Source of the DNA: Siccirubricoccus soli
GTDB lineage: Bacteria; Pseudomonadota; Alphaproteobacteria; Acetobacterales; Acetobacteraceae
DNA length: 37,179 nt
Reading direction: 5' to 3'
NCBI RefSeq assembly: GCF_024178315.1
Contig: NZ_JAMZIK010000093.1
Coordinates: 1 to 37,179, forward strand
Notes under the pieces: model-generated
Seen by the model: only the letters and a program-made list of their open reading frames with translations
The model's database searches: none
What the model was told of the DNA's origin: nothing
Made by a program: the position numbers and the translations under genes
Part shown: positions 10,591-19,959 of the stretch, piece by piece
Numbering within the stretch: position 1 is the first letter of the stretch
Layout of the letters: each line of letters starts with the position of its first letter

Positions 10591-11022
10591 TTACGCTTCC
10601 TGCTGTTCCGACAATTGGGCGGAGGCGGCCTTCGGGCTTTCCGCCACGGCGGAGGCGCCACCCTGGGTGGTGCGCTCCTGAATGCGGGCCGACTTGCCGG
10701 TGCGGCCGCGCAGGTAATAGAGCTTCGCGCGCCGCACCTTGCCGCGGCGCACCACCGCGATCTCCGCGATGGAGGGGGAGTAGAGCGGGAAGACGCGCTC
10801 CACGCCCTCACCGTAGGAGAGCTTGCGGACGGTGAAATTGCTGTTCAGCCCGCGGTTGGAGCGGGCGATGACCACGCCCTCATAGGCCTGGGTCCGGGTG
10901 CGCTCACCCTCCACCACCTTCACCATCACGCGCACGGTGTCGCCCGGGGCGAACTCCGGCACGGCGCGGGCGGCGGCAAGCTTGGCAAGCTGCTCGGCCT
11001 CGAACTGCTGCAGCAGGTTCAT
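10591..11022 (-). CDS. rplS: 50S ribosomal protein L19
   Basis: Ribosomal protein at the 30S-50S interface, 143 residues. The conserved core is clear: [42 protein letters not shown] and the basic [17 protein letters not shown]-terminal extension of about 30 residues rich in A, S, E and Q is longer than the E. coli protein (115 residues), as is common in alphaproteobacteria. The start is the ATG at 11022 with AAAGGA upstream. Gene order trmD-rplS is the classical one. Confidence 0.97.
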   Translation of the reverse strand: MNLLQQFEAEQLAKLAAARAVPEFAPGDTVRVMVKVVEGERTRTQAYEGVVIARSNRGLNSNFTVRKLSYGEGVERVFPLYSPSIAEIAVVRRGKVRRAKLYYLRGRTGKSARIQERTTQGGASAVAESPKAASAQLSEQQEA

Positions 11023-11047
11023 GGAAGCGGTCCTTTCGTCTGATCGT

Positions 11048-11785
11048 TTAGGCGGCGGCGGGGCGGCCGTCCATGGCCCCCGCCCCCGCGGCATCGGGAT
11101 GCAGTTTTGCCCAGAGGTCCGGGCGGCGTTCGCGGGTGATCCGTTCGGCCTCCGCCCGCCGCCAGCGCGCGATCTCCGCATGGTGGCCGGAGAGCAGCAC
11201 CGGGGGCACGGCGCGGCCCTGCCATTCGGTCGGGCGGGTATAATGGGGGTATTCCAGCAACCCTTGCGAGAAGCTTTCCTCCTCGGCGCTGGCCGCCGCG
11301 CCCATCACCCCGGGCAGCAGGCGGATGCAGGCATCCAGCAGCACCATCGCCGCCGGCTCCCCGCCCGAGAGGACGTAGTCGCCGATCGAGATCTCCTCGA
11401 GCCCGCGCGCCTCGATCACCCGCTGGTCGATGCCCTCGAACCGGCCGCAGAGCAGGATGGCGCCGGGGCCCTCGGCCAGGGCACGGACCCGCGTTTGGCT
11501 CAGCGGCACGCCGCGCGGCGTCATCACCAGGGCCGGCCGCGCCGGGCCGGCGGCCAGGGCGGCGCCGATGGCGGCATCCACCACATCCGGCCGCAGCACC
11601 ATGCCGGCGCCGCCGCCGCAGGGCGTGTCATCCACGCTGCGGTGGCGATCCGTGGCGAAGCCGCGGATGTCGATCGCCTCCAGCCCCCAGACGCCGTCCC
11701 GCAGCGCGCGCCCGGCCAAGGAATGGCCGAGCGGGCCCGGGAACATCTCCGGGAACAGGGTGAGGATCGTGGCCTGCCAGCTCAT
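11048..11785 (-). CDS. trmD: tRNA (guanine-N1)-methyltransferase
   Basis: Methylates G37 of tRNAs with a G at position 36, using S-adenosylmethionine in a trefoil-knot site; active as a dimer. The 245 residues carry the family signatures [25 protein letters not shown], the knot segment [14 protein letters not shown] and LEYPHYTRP. The ATG overlaps the rimM stop by four bases (ATGA), so the two are translationally coupled. rplS begins 25 bases after it. Confidence 0.97.
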   Translation of the reverse strand: MSWQATILTLFPEMFPGPLGHSLAGRALRDGVWGLEAIDIRGFATDRHRSVDDTPCGGGAGMVLRPDVVDAAIGAALAAGPARPALVMTPRGVPLSQTRVRALAEGPGAILLCGRFEGIDQRVIEARGLEEISIGDYVLSGGEPAAMVLLDACIRLLPGVMGAAASAEEESFSQGLLEYPHYTRPTEWQGRAVPPVLLSGHHAEIARWRRAEAERITRERRPDLWAKLHPDAAGAGAMDGRPAAA

Positions 11786-12297
11786 TCCGCCGCCTCCTGG
11801 CCCGGGGGCGGCACCACGACCTCCTCCGGGGGAATGGCGACGAGCTTGCCGAGGGCGAGATCCACCACCGGCACCACGGCGCGGGTGAAGGGCAGCAGCA
11901 GCTCCTTCCGGTCCTGGACGACCAGGAAGCTGCCGGCGCCATGTTCCTCCACCGCGCGGACGGTGCCGAGGGGCTGGCCCTCCGGCGTCTCCACCTGCAG
12001 GCCGACCAGGTCGGCCAGGTAGTATTCCTCCTCCTCCGGCGGCGGCAGGGCGGCGCGGTCCACATAGAGCTTCGTGCCGGTGAGCTTCGCCGCCGCGTCG
12101 CGGTCGGCGATGCCCTCCACCTGCGCGAGGCCATCGCCCAGCAGCGTCAGCCGGTACTGGCGGGTGCCCGTCTCGTCGGTCAGCGGGCCGTACTCGGCGA
12201 TGGCGTTGGGATCGGCAGTGAAGCTGCGCAGCTTCACCAGGCCGCGCACACCGTGCGGCCTGCCGATCTCCCCCACCAATATCCGCTTGCCCGCCAC
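11782..12297 (-). CDS. rimM: Ribosome maturation factor RimM
   Basis: Helps assemble the 30S head by binding S19. The 171 residues hold an N-terminal RimM barrel ([19 protein letters not shown]) and a C-terminal PRC-barrel ([14 protein letters not shown] through [14 protein letters not shown]). The start appears to be GTG at 12297, giving [12 protein letters not shown]. The upstream Shine-Dalgarno sequence is weak. It sits between rpsP (23 bases) and trmD (four-base overlap). Confidence 0.95.
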   Translation of the reverse strand: MAGKRILVGEIGRPHGVRGLVKLRSFTADPNAIAEYGPLTDETGTRQYRLTLLGDGLAQVEGIADRDAAAKLTGTKLYVDRAALPPPEEEEYYLADLVGLQVETPEGQPLGTVRAVEEHGAGSFLVVQDRKELLLPFTRAVVPVVDLALGKLVAIPPEEVVVPPPGQEAAE

Positions 12298-12320
12298 CGG
12301 TCAGGTCCCGCCCCTGCGCC

Positions 12321-12653
12321 TCAGCCCGCCGCGACGGCGGCGCGTTCCTGCGCCTTCTTCTTCGGCGCGGACTGCTTCGGCTGCTCGCGCAGCGCCGGCA
12401 TCGGGGCGAGGCCCGCCTTGCCGAGGAACTTCGCCACGCGGTCGGTCGCCAGCGCGCCCTGGCTCAGCCAGTGGGTCACGCGCTCATCCTGCAGCTTCAC
12501 CCGGTCCGCATGGTCGGAGGGCAGCATCGGGTTGTAGCTGCCCAGCTTCTCGATGAAGCGGCCGTCGCGCGGGCTGCGGCTGTCCGCCACCACGATGTGG
12601 TAGTAGGGGCGCTTCTTGGCACCGGCGCGGGCGAGGCGAATCTTGAGGCCCAT
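12321..12653 (-). CDS. rpsP: 30S ribosomal protein S16
   Basis: Ribosomal protein S16, 110 residues. The N-terminus [32 protein letters not shown] is near-diagnostic in pieces such as [10 protein letters not shown] and SPRDGRFIE. The C-terminal tail after about residue 83 is a basic, alanine-rich extension longer than in E. coli (82 residues). It lies 31 bases after ffh and begins the rpsP-rimM-trmD-rplS block. Confidence 0.97.
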   Translation of the reverse strand: MGLKIRLARAGAKKRPYYHIVVADSRSPRDGRFIEKLGSYNPMLPSDHADRVKLQDERVTHWLSQGALATDRVAKFLGKAGLAPMPALREQPKQSAPKKKAQERAAVAAG

Positions 12654-12684
12654 GGTTGAGGTATCGCTCCGTAGGTGAGTGGTA

Positions 12685-14082
12685 TCAGAAGGGTTTCCGG
12701 CCGCCGGGGAATTGCATCCCCTTGGGCAGAAGCGCGCCGAGTCCGCCGCGCTTCAGCCCCTCCGGGCCGAGCTTGTTCATCCGCTTCATCATCGCGGACA
12801 TGTCGTCGAACTGCTTGAGCAGGCGGTTCACGTCCTGCACCTGCACCCCGCTGCCGGCCGCGATGCGCTTCTTGCGGGAGGCCTTGATGATGTCGGGGTG
12901 GCGGCGCTCCTTCGGCGTCATCGAGGAGATGATGGCCGCGTGCCGCTTCAGGATGGTCTGGTCGAGATTGGCGTTCTCGATCTGCTGCTTCATCTTGCCG
13001 ATGCCGGGCAGCATGCCGAGGATGCCGGAGAGCGAGCCCATCCGGCCGATCTGCTTCAATTGGCTGGCGTAATCCTCGAGCGTGAACTGGCCCTTCTGCA
13101 TCCGGGCGGCGAGCTTCTCCGCCTCGTCCCGGTCGATGGTCTCGGCCGCGCGCTCCACCAGGCTGACGATGTCGCCCATGCCGAGGATGCGGCCCGCGAT
13201 GCGGTCGGGGTGGAAATCCTCCAGCGCGTCCAGCTTCTCGCCAGCGCCGAGCAGCTTGATCGGCGCGCCGGTGACGGCGCGCATGGAGAGCGCGGCGCCG
13301 CCGCGGGCATCGCCGTCGATCCGGGTCATGACGATGCCGGTGACGCCCACCTTCTCCTGGAAGGCGCGGGCGGTGTTCACCGCATCCTGGCCGGTCATGG
13401 CATCGACGACGAGCAGGGTCTCATGCGGGTTGGTCGCGGCCTTCACCGCGGCCACCTCGGCCATCAGCGCCTCGTCGATCGCCAGGCGCCCGGCGGTGTC
13501 CAGCACCACCACGTCGAAGAGCTCACGCCGCGCCAGATCCATGGCGCGGGCCGCGATCTCGAGCGGCCCCTGGCCGGCGACGATGGGCAGGGAGGCGACG
13601 CCTACCTGCTTCGCCAGGGTCTCGAGCTGCAGCTGTGCCGCCGGGCGGTGCACGTCCAGGCTGGCGAGCAGAACCTTCTTCTTCTCCCGCCCCTTCAGGC
13701 GGAGGGCGATCTTGCCGGAGGTGGTGGTCTTGCCCGAGCCCTGCAGGCCGACCATGAGGATGCCGACCGGCGCCGCCGCTTCCAGGTCGATGCCGCGGGC
13801 GCCGCTATCGGCTGCGCCGCCGCCCAGCGCCTCGACCAGCGCGTCATGGACGATCTTCACCACCTGCTGGGCGGGGGAGACGCTCTTCAGCACCTCCTGG
13901 CCCACGGCGCGCTCGCGCACGCGGGCGGTCAGGTCCTTCACCACCGGCAGGGCGACATCGGCTTCCAGCAGGGCCACGCGCACCTCGCGCAGCGCCTCCG
14001 CCACGTCGGCTTCGCTCAGCGCGCCGCGACGGCGCAGCCGGTCGAACACCCCGTTCAGCTTGCCGGACAATGCCTCGAACAT
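12685..14082 (-). CDS. ffh: Signal recognition particle GTPase Ffh
   Basis: Protein subunit of the signal recognition particle, which delivers nascent membrane proteins to FtsY; 465 residues. The N domain is followed by the G domain with P-loop GLQGSGKTT (112-120), [14 protein letters not shown] (195-199) and TRID (253-256). A methionine-rich M domain completes it (GILGMLPG, then MKRMNK and a glycine-rich end). I chose the ATG at 14082, with AAGGTG close upstream; a GTG two codons earlier is possible. First gene of the string running to leuB. Confidence 0.97.
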   Translation of the reverse strand: MFEALSGKLNGVFDRLRRRGALSEADVAEALREVRVALLEADVALPVVKDLTARVRERAVGQEVLKSVSPAQQVVKIVHDALVEALGGGAADSGARGIDLEAAAPVGILMVGLQGSGKTTTSGKIALRLKGREKKKVLLASLDVHRPAAQLQLETLAKQVGVASLPIVAGQGPLEIAARAMDLARRELFDVVVLDTAGRLAIDEALMAEVAAVKAATNPHETLLVVDAMTGQDAVNTARAFQEKVGVTGIVMTRIDGDARGGAALSMRAVTGAPIKLLGAGEKLDALEDFHPDRIAGRILGMGDIVSLVERAAETIDRDEAEKLAARMQKGQFTLEDYASQLKQIGRMGSLSGILGMLPGIGKMKQQIENANLDQTILKRHAAIISSMTPKERRHPDIIKASRKKRIAAGSGVQVQDVNRLLKQFDDMSAMMKRMNKLGPEGLKRGGLGALLPKGMQFPGGRKPF

Positions 14083-14199
14083 GGTCACCTTCGCTCTGGG
14101 CCGCCCAACACAGAACGAGCCGCTGCGCGAGCCTTCGCGGAGCGGCGGAGCCCCCTGCCTGGCAGGGAACCATCTGGTTCGGATAAGCCCGAAGCGGAG

Positions 14200-14228
14200 G
14201 CTTTAATCCCGCCGCGCGCCTGGGTCAA
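14200..14228 (-). promoter_or_regulatory. Weak candidate promoter for the ffh operon
   Basis: On the minus strand TTGACC (14223-14228) is a good -35 match. It is followed after 17 bases by TAAAGC (14200-14205), a poor -10. Initiation near 14193 would give a leader of about 110 bases, which contains the perfect hairpin CCCTGCC-A-GGCAGGG at about 14153-14167. Confidence 0.25.
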
Positions 14229-14460
14229 CCATCGCCGCGCTCAGCGCCGCCGCCCGCGCGGGAAGATCCCGCGCCCACATCTCGCGGACCCAGCAGCCTC
14301 CGCGAATGCCGATCGCCGCGAGCCCAAGCGCCAGGAGACCATCGAGGACGCGCCCCGGACCAGATCGACGAAGGCCGCAATGGGATTGACCACGGCCAGA
14401 GCGGCGGCGCACCAGAGCAAGCCGCCACGCCGCCTTATTCAATCCGTCTCGTGCTGCGAA
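14203..14460 (-). pseudogene. Possible frameshifted small membrane protein in the infC-ffh gap
   Basis: In the 483-base gap between infC and ffh, two minus-strand stretches read like coding sequence with GC-rich third positions, but in different frames. One gives a hydrophobic segment (LLWCAAALAVVNPIAAFVDL). The other gives LDGLLALGLAAIGIRGG followed by VREMWARDLPARAAAL and a stop at 14203. The switch falls near 14340. A one-base indel would join them into a two-helix membrane protein of about 80 residues. I do not recognise a family. It may be decay, a sequencing error or chance. Confidence 0.3.
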
Positions 14461-14565
14461 CCCGCGCCCCAGGCCGCAGCGCCAACTACCCCGGTTTGGG
14501 ACGGCCCAAGGAAGGATGCCACGATTTCGCAATATCCTCCGAATCATGGGCCATCGGTGCCTCGC

Positions 14566-15105
14566 CTACTTCGGCGCCAGCACCATGATCATCTGCCGAT
14601 TCTCGAGCCGCGGCATCTGCTCGACCTTGATGGTCTCGCCGAGCTCGGTCCGGATCCGTTCCAGCACCTTGATGCCCAGATCCTGGTGCGCCATTTCGCG
14701 CCCGCGGAACCGCAGGGTGACCTTCACCTTGTCGCCCTCGCCGATGAAGCTCTTCATCTGGCGCATCTTCACGTCGTAATCATGGTCGTCGATGTTCGGA
14801 CGAACCTTGACTTCCTTGATCTCGACGACTTTCTGCTTCTTCCGGGCCTCGTTGGCCTTCTTCTGCTGCTCGTACTTGTACTTGCCGTAGTCGGTGATCT
14901 TGCAGACCGGCGGGACGGCGTTGGGGCTGATCTCCAGCAGATCCATGCCCACCTCGTAGGCCCGAAGCAGGGCATCGCGGGCAGACATCACGCCGATCAT
15001 TTCGCCGTTCTGGTCGATCAGCCGCACCTGCGGAACGCGGATTTCCTCATTGACCCGCGGGCCGTCGCGCGTTGGCGGCTGATTCGGAATGGGACCTCGT
15101 GCTAT
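14566..15105 (-). CDS. infC: Translation initiation factor IF-3 (ATA start)
   Basis: Binds the 30S subunit and checks the start codon-initiator tRNA match; 179 residues, as in E. coli (180). The N-domain ([16 protein letters not shown]), linker ([12 protein letters not shown]) and C-domain ([25 protein letters not shown]) are intact. No ATG, GTG or TTG fits: the only in-frame ones lie well upstream, in sequence unlike the family. AGGAG at 15112-15116 is six bases from an ATA codon at 15103-15105, which gives the family-typical start [11 protein letters not shown]. infC is known to use AUU in E. coli, where IF-3 discriminates against its own message; ATA here is read from position. It lies 64 bases after thrS. 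Confidence 0.95.
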   Translation of the reverse strand: MARGPIPNQPPTRDGPRVNEEIRVPQVRLIDQNGEMIGVMSARDALLRAYEVGMDLLEISPNAVPPVCKITDYGKYKYEQQKKANEARKKQKVVEIKEVKVRPNIDDHDYDVKMRQMKSFIGEGDKVKVTLRFRGREMAHQDLGIKVLERIRTELGETIKVEQMPRLENRQMIMVLAPK

Positions 15106-15116
15106 GGTCGTCTCCT
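15103..15116 (-). promoter_or_regulatory. infC ribosome binding site and rare ATA start
   Basis: AGGAG (15112-15116), a six-base spacer ACGACC, then ATA (15103-15105). This geometry decides the infC start. The next candidate, an ATT four codons later, would lie 18 bases from the Shine-Dalgarno sequence. Confidence 0.75.
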
Positions 15117-15169
15117 GTGGCTGTGACGGGAATTCCCCCTTGGGGGAAGCGTAACTTATGGGGCCTGCC

Positions 15170-17128
15170 TCACGCCGATGCAACCTTCCGTGAGGCTGCC
15201 GCCAAATCGGGCGGGGTGGCCTCGGCGGCAAGCTGGGCAACGGCTTCGGCCAGGGGCAGGGTCACTTGTTCGCGCCCCGGCAGGCGGCGCAGCACCAGGC
15301 TCCGCTCCTCCGCCTCCCGCCGGCCGACCACGGCCAGCACCGGCACGCGCTGCTCGATATGATCCACCACCTTGCGGTTGATCTTCTCGTTCCGCAGGTC
15401 GAGTTCCACCCGCAGCCCCGCCGCCGCCAGCGCCGCCGCCGCCTCGCGGGCGAAATCATCGGCGTCCGAGACGATGGTCGTCACCACCACCTGCACCGGC
15501 GAGAGCCAGAGCGGGAAGCGCCCGGCATGCTGCTCGATCAGGATGCCGATGAAGCGCTCGAAGCTGCCGAGGATGGCGCGGTGGAGCATGACGGGGCGTT
15601 TCCGCGCCCCGTCCTCCGCCACATATTCGGCGCCGAGCCGCTCCGGCAGCACGAAATCCACCTGCAGCGTGCCGCACTGCCAGTCCCGGCCGATGGCGTC
15701 GCGCAGGACGAATTCTAGCTTCGGGCCGTAGAAGGCGCCCTCCCCCGGGTTCAGCGTGTACTCCACCCCGGCGATCCGGCAGGCCTCCTTGAGCGCGCCC
15801 TCGGCCTGGTCCCAGACCTCGTCGGTGCCGGCGCGGGTCGCCGGCCGGTCGCTGAACTTCACCCGGAAGCTCTCGAAGCCGAGGTCCCGGTAGATGGAGG
15901 AGAGCAGGGCGACGAAGCGCACCGTCTCATCGGCGATCTGCGCCTCGGTGCAGAAGATATGCGCGTCGTCCTGGGTGAAGGCACGGACGCGCATGATGCC
16001 GTGCAGCGCGCCGGACGGCTCGTAGCGATGGCAGCTGCCGAATTCCGCCATGCGCAGCGGCAGCTCGCGGTAGCTGCGGAGGCCCTGGTTGAAGATCTGC
16101 ACATGGCAGGGGCAATTCATCGGCTTCAGGGCGAGAACGCGGTCCTTCTCGTCCTCATCCTCGACCCGGGCGATGAACATGTGCTCCCGGAATTTCTCCC
16201 AGTGGCCGGAGGCTTCCCAGAGCCGGCGGTCCACGAGTTGCGGCGTCCGCACCTCCTGATAGGCGGTCGCGTCCAGCCGGCGGCGCATGTAGTCCTCCAG
16301 CACCCGGTAGAGCTTCCAGCCCTTGGGGTGCCAGAACACGCTGCCCGTCGCCTCCTCCTGCAGGTGGAAGAGGTTCATCTCCTTGCCGATCTTGCGGTGG
16401 TCGCGCTTCTCCGCCTCCTCCAGCTGGTGGAGATAAGCATCAAGCTCCTTCTGGTCGCGCCAGGCGGTGCCATAGATGCGGGACAGCATGGCGTTGCGGT
16501 GGTCGCCGCGCCAATAGGCGCCGGCCACCTTCATCAGCTTGAAGGCGGTGCCGACATCGCCGGTGCCGCGCATATGCGGGCCGCGGCAGAGGTCGATCCA
16601 CTCGCCCTGGCTGTAGAGGCTGATCTCCTCGGTTGAGGGCAGGTCCTGGATGAGCTGCGCCTTGTACTTCTCCCCCTTCGCCTCGAAGAAGGCGATCGCC
16701 TCCTCCCGCGGCATCACGGAGCGGATGAAGGGGCTGTTGCGGGCGACGATCTCCCGCATCTTCGCCTCGATGGCGGCGAAATCCTCCGGCGTGAAGGGCT
16801 CGTTGCGGGCGAAATCGTAGTAGAAGCCGTTCTCGATGGCGGGCCCGATCGTCACCTGGGTGCCGGGGTAGAGCGCCTGCACCGCCTCCGCCAGCACATG
16901 GGCGGCGTCGTGGCGGATCAACTCCAACGCCTCCGGGTCCTTCCTTGTGATGAAGCGGATGCTGGCGTCGCGCTCGATGGGCGTCGCCAGGTCCTTCGTC
17001 ACCCCGTCCACCTGCATGGCAAGGGCGGCCTTGGCGAGGCCCGGGCCGATCGCCGCGGCGACGGTCGTGCCCGTCACCGGCCCATCGAAGGCGCGAACGG
17101 ACCCGTCGGGCAGGGTGATCGCAGGCAT
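15170..17128 (-). CDS. thrS: Threonine-tRNA ligase
   Basis: Charges tRNA-Thr and edits mischarged serine; 652 residues against 642 in E. coli. An N-terminal TGS domain ([17 protein letters not shown]) is followed by the editing domain with HDAAH at 73-77. The class II catalytic core has the zinc cysteine in [10 protein letters not shown] and the motif 2 region [27 protein letters not shown] in pieces, then motif 3 and an anticodon-binding domain near the C-terminus. The start is the ATG at 17128 with AGGAG about eleven bases upstream; further in-frame upstream sequence is low-complexity. thrS-infC order is the classical arrangement, but rpmI and rplT do not follow. Confidence 0.97.
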   Translation of the reverse strand: MPAITLPDGSVRAFDGPVTGTTVAAAIGPGLAKAALAMQVDGVTKDLATPIERDASIRFITRKDPEALELIRHDAAHVLAEAVQALYPGTQVTIGPAIENGFYYDFARNEPFTPEDFAAIEAKMREIVARNSPFIRSVMPREEAIAFFEAKGEKYKAQLIQDLPSTEEISLYSQGEWIDLCRGPHMRGTGDVGTAFKLMKVAGAYWRGDHRNAMLSRIYGTAWRDQKELDAYLHQLEEAEKRDHRKIGKEMNLFHLQEEATGSVFWHPKGWKLYRVLEDYMRRRLDATAYQEVRTPQLVDRRLWEASGHWEKFREHMFIARVEDEDEKDRVLALKPMNCPCHVQIFNQGLRSYRELPLRMAEFGSCHRYEPSGALHGIMRVRAFTQDDAHIFCTEAQIADETVRFVALLSSIYRDLGFESFRVKFSDRPATRAGTDEVWDQAEGALKEACRIAGVEYTLNPGEGAFYGPKLEFVLRDAIGRDWQCGTLQVDFVLPERLGAEYVAEDGARKRPVMLHRAILGSFERFIGILIEQHAGRFPLWLSPVQVVVTTIVSDADDFAREAAAALAAAGLRVELDLRNEKINRKVVDHIEQRVPVLAVVGRREAEERSLVLRRLPGREQVTLPLAEAVAQLAAEATPPDLAAASRKVASA

Positions 17129-17585
17129 CGCGGCATAAGCTCCTGGAACGGAAGGCGGCGGACCATGGGAAGCCGGGCGGCCCGCGTCAAGCGGCGCGTG
17201 CCCGGATACCGGGCGGCGGGGAGGCGGCAGCCTGTGCGGCCCCGGTGCGCGCCGCGCCCCATGTATCGCACCCCGACAACCGCTCCGCCATCCCGGCCGC
17301 GCCGGGTGCGGCCGCTTCGGATGCGGCCGCCGCCCGCTTCGCGGCGGCACCCGGGGCTGCAAGCGGCGCCCAGCGGGAAGAGGGCTGACGATGGCAGCGG
17401 CGCGGCCATGCCCCACCGGCGCCGCGAGGCCCCCCTTTCCGGGCGACGGCGACCGCCTCGCGGGCCACCTGGCCGTCCCGGCTTATGGGCCCATAGCTTC
17501 ATAAACCTGTGAGACTGTGATCCGGCCCTTCTCCGGCGCGCGGGACCGCACTCATGCCGGCCGCTTCCCGAACAACGGAGGCGTC
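17129..17585. other. Intergenic region between divergent thrS and lipoprotein genes
   Basis: No convincing gene in 457 bases; open frames on both strands are arginine/proline/alanine-rich low-complexity translations. A perfect 12-base palindrome TATGGGCCCATA lies at 17484-17495, flanked by GCTT on both sides, in an AT-richer patch about 90 bases upstream of the lipoprotein gene. It could be an operator or promoter element for either direction. A GC hairpin (GCCGCCGC with GCGGCGGC) lies near 17325-17347. No T-box or leader-peptide signature for thrS was found. Confidence 0.5.
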
Positions 17586-18122
17586 ATGAAGCGGCTCGCC
17601 CTGCTTGTCCTGCCCATGTCCCTTGTCGGCTGCGGCCATGCGGATTCCCGCCCGGCACATGAGGCGCAGCTCAGCCTCGTCGGCATGACCTCGGCCGATC
17701 TGCAGAGCTGCGCCGGCATCCCCGACAAATCCATGCGCATCGACAACCGCACGGAAATCTTCACCTACACCTACAAGAACGACGCCACCGGCGGTGTCGA
17801 GATCATCCTGCCGGTGATCGGCGGCGGCTACCAGCTCGGCGGCAGCGGCTCGAATTGCAGTGCGAATATGCGACTGGTGGATGGCCGCGTGTACAGCGTG
17901 TTCTACAGCGGCAACAATGACCGGCCGGTCGGGACGGATGGCGTCTGCGCGCCCATCATCCGCGGCTGCATGCGCCGCCCGCAGGCCAGCATGACGCCCA
18001 TGACTGCCGAGACGCGGCACAACGTCTCCGCCTTCTCCCAGCCCCCTGCCCCGCCACCGCCCGCCCCGCCGCCCGCCCCTGCCACGGACCGGGTGGTGCG
18101 GATGGAGCCGGTGGGCCGCTGA
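17586..18122 (+). CDS. Putative lipoprotein, unknown function
   Basis: A 178-residue exported protein. The N-terminus MKRLALLVLPMSLVGC is a lipoprotein signal with lipobox LVGC, so the mature protein should begin at C16 and be lipid-anchored. The middle (DLQSCAGIPDKSMRIDNRTEIFTY in parts, then GGGYQLGGSG) contains paired cysteines and resembles small SmpA/OmlA-like lipoproteins that track a starting GM(T/S)xxDLxxC pattern, but I cannot name it. The C-terminus is a proline/alanine-rich tail. GGAGG lies five bases before the ATG, which favours this start over an in-frame ATG at 17517. It is divergent from thrS and followed by hairpins at 18147-18187. Confidence 0.8.
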   Translation: MKRLALLVLPMSLVGCGHADSRPAHEAQLSLVGMTSADLQSCAGIPDKSMRIDNRTEIFTYTYKNDATGGVEIILPVIGGGYQLGGSGSNCSANMRLVDGRVYSVFYSGNNDRPVGTDGVCAPIIRGCMRRPQASMTPMTAETRHNVSAFSQPPAPPPPAPPPAPATDRVVRMEPVGR

Positions 18123-18146
18123 GGCGCGGCCGCCAAGGCCTGTTCA

Positions 18147-18187
18147 GGACCAAGCACCTGGTCCCCCCCGGCCCGGCAGCGCTGCCG
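18147..18187 (+). terminator. Terminator-like hairpins after the lipoprotein gene
   Basis: GGACCA and TGGTCC pair around a six-base loop (18147-18164), followed by a C-run. A perfect 14-base palindrome CGGCAGCGCTGCCG then lies at 18174-18187. There is no T-tract, so intrinsic termination is uncertain. Confidence 0.35.
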
Positions 18188-18261
18188 CCGGTGAGCAGCC
18201 AGCCCCGATCTTTCCCGCCCCGTCATCTCGCGCTACCCAGGCCAGGTCCAAGGAGCGCCGC

Positions 18262-19890
18262 ATGCCCACAGCCGCCGAACGCATCATCGAATTCCTGGCC
18301 GCGCAGGGCATCGACCGCGCCTTCTGCGTCCCGGGCGAGAGCTACATCGCCCTGCTGGACGCGCTGCACGCCCATAACCGCGTCGATCTCGTCACCTGCC
18401 GCTCCGAGGGCGGGGCTGGCTTCATGGCGGTGGCGGATGCCAAGCTGACCGGCCGGCCCGGCGTGGCCCTGGTCTCCCGCGGCCCCGGCGCCTGCAATGC
18501 CAGCATCGCCGTCCATACGGCGGAGCAGGATGCGACGCCCTTCATCCTGCTGATCGGCCAGGTGGAGAAGCGCGACCTCCGCCGCAACGCCTTCCAGGAG
18601 ATCGACTACCAGAACATGTTCCGCGGCGTGGCCAAATGGGTGGGCGAGCTGACCGACCCCGACCAGGCCCCGGAATTCATCGCCCGCGCCTATGCCATGG
18701 CCATGGGCGGGGTGCCCGGCCCGGTGGTGCTGTCGCTTCCCGAGGATGTGCTGGCCATGGAGTGCCGGGCACCGCTGCCACCCGCCACCCTGCCCTCCCC
18801 CCTGCCTCCCTCCCCGGCCGATGCCGCCCGGCTCGCCGCCCTGCTGCGCGGGGCCGAGCGTCCCATCCTGCTCGCCGGCCACGGCTTCGAATCCGCGGCC
18901 GGCCGCGCCGCCCTGCGCGGCTTCGCCGAGGCCTGGCAGCTTCCCGTCGCCGTCTCCTTCCGCCGCCAGGACCTCTTCGACAACCGCCACCCGCTCTATG
19001 CCGGCGACCTTGGCCTGCGGAACCCGGATGCGCAGCGGCAAGCCTTTGCCGAGGCCGACCTGGTCCTCGCCTTCGGCACCCGCCTGACGGACATCACCAC
19101 CCAGGGCTGGAGCTGGCCGGCCGCCGGGCAGCGCCTGGTGCATGTCTGCGCCGATCCGCGCTTCCTCGGCTGGCTCTTCCCGGCGGAGCTCGCGATCGCC
19201 GCCGACGCCCAGGCGACCATCGGCGCGCTGGCCGCCGAGGCGCCCGCCGCCCCGGCCGGCCGGGCCGCCTGGAACGCCCGGCTGCGGGACCTGCATGTCT
19301 CCGACTGCCAGGTGGTGCCGGCCGAGCATGCCGATGGCATCGCCTTCGCCGAAGTGGCCAAGCTGATCGAGCGGGTGGCGCCGCCAGATGCCATCGTCAC
19401 CCTGGATGCCGGCACCTTCGGCGCACCCTTCTACCGCAAGGTGGCCTGGACGTCGCCGCAGCGCCTGCTCTGCCCGGTCTCCGGCGCCATGGGCTTCGGC
19501 GTGCCGGCCGCCGCCGCCGCCGCGCTGCGCTGCCCGGACCGGCCCGTCTTTGGCCTGGTCGGCGATGGCGGCGCGCTGATGACGGGGGGCGAGCTGGCGG
19601 TCGCTGTCGCCCGCGGCGCGTCCCTCAAGCTCGTCCTCTCGGACAATGGCGCCTATGCCAGCATCCGCATCCATCAGGAGAAGGCGCATCCCGGCCGGAT
19701 CGCCGGCACCATGCTGATCAACCCGGATTTTGCCCAGTGGTGCGCCGCCTTCCGCGTGCCGGTGACGCGGATCGACAGCAAGGCGGAGTTCCCGGCGCTG
19801 GAGGCGGCGCTGCGCGCCCCCGGGCCGGGCGCCATCGTGGTCCGCACCTCGCTGGAAGCGGTGCTGCCCCGGCGCCTCGCGGCGGAGTGA
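18262..19890 (+). CDS. Thiamine diphosphate-dependent enzyme, acetolactate synthase-like
   Basis: Cytoplasmic ThDP enzyme of 542 residues with the usual three domains. The N-terminal pyrimidine-binding domain has the catalytic glutamate at E49 (CRSEGGAGFMA). A central domain follows (ILLAGHGFESA and onwards). The C-terminal diphosphate-binding domain has GDGGALMTGGELAVA and, 26 residues after GDG, the asparagine in SDNGAY. There is no adjacent small regulatory subunit, so it need not make acetolactate for branched-chain amino acids; benzoylformate decarboxylase, sulfoacetaldehyde acetyltransferase or oxalyl-CoA decarboxylase-like roles are equally possible. AAGGAG lies upstream of the ATG. 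It stands alone between the lipoprotein and cytochrome genes. Confidence 0.85.
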   Translation: MPTAAERIIEFLAAQGIDRAFCVPGESYIALLDALHAHNRVDLVTCRSEGGAGFMAVADAKLTGRPGVALVSRGPGACNASIAVHTAEQDATPFILLIGQVEKRDLRRNAFQEIDYQNMFRGVAKWVGELTDPDQAPEFIARAYAMAMGGVPGPVVLSLPEDVLAMECRAPLPPATLPSPLPPSPADAARLAALLRGAERPILLAGHGFESAAGRAALRGFAEAWQLPVAVSFRRQDLFDNRHPLYAGDLGLRNPDAQRQAFAEADLVLAFGTRLTDITTQGWSWPAAGQRLVHVCADPRFLGWLFPAELAIAADAQATIGALAAEAPAAPAGRAAWNARLRDLHVSDCQVVPAEHADGIAFAEVAKLIERVAPPDAIVTLDAGTFGAPFYRKVAWTSPQRLLCPVSGAMGFGVPAAAAAALRCPDRPVFGLVGDGGALMTGGELAVAVARGASLKLVLSDNGAYASIRIHQEKAHPGRIAGTMLINPDFAQWCAAFRVPVTRIDSKAEFPALEAALRAPGPGAIVVRTSLEAVLPRRLAAE

Positions 19891-19959
19891 TCGCGGCGTC
19901 TCGTTGCGAAATCGGTTGGAATCAGGCAGGCTTTCCGGAACGGTTCTGGGAGGCCTGGA

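Noticed and set aside
14083-14200. Possible SRP RNA in the ffh leader because of its hairpins
   Set aside because: The conserved GGTCAGG...GGAAGGAAGCAGCC core of small SRP RNAs is absent.
17129-17300. T-box or attenuator controlling thrS
   Set aside because: No T-box motif, no threonine-rich leader peptide and no terminator/antiterminator pair; such elements are also not expected in this group.
17187-17468. Small minus-strand open frame upstream of thrS
   Set aside because: Alanine/glycine/arginine low complexity with no motif and no conserved start signal.
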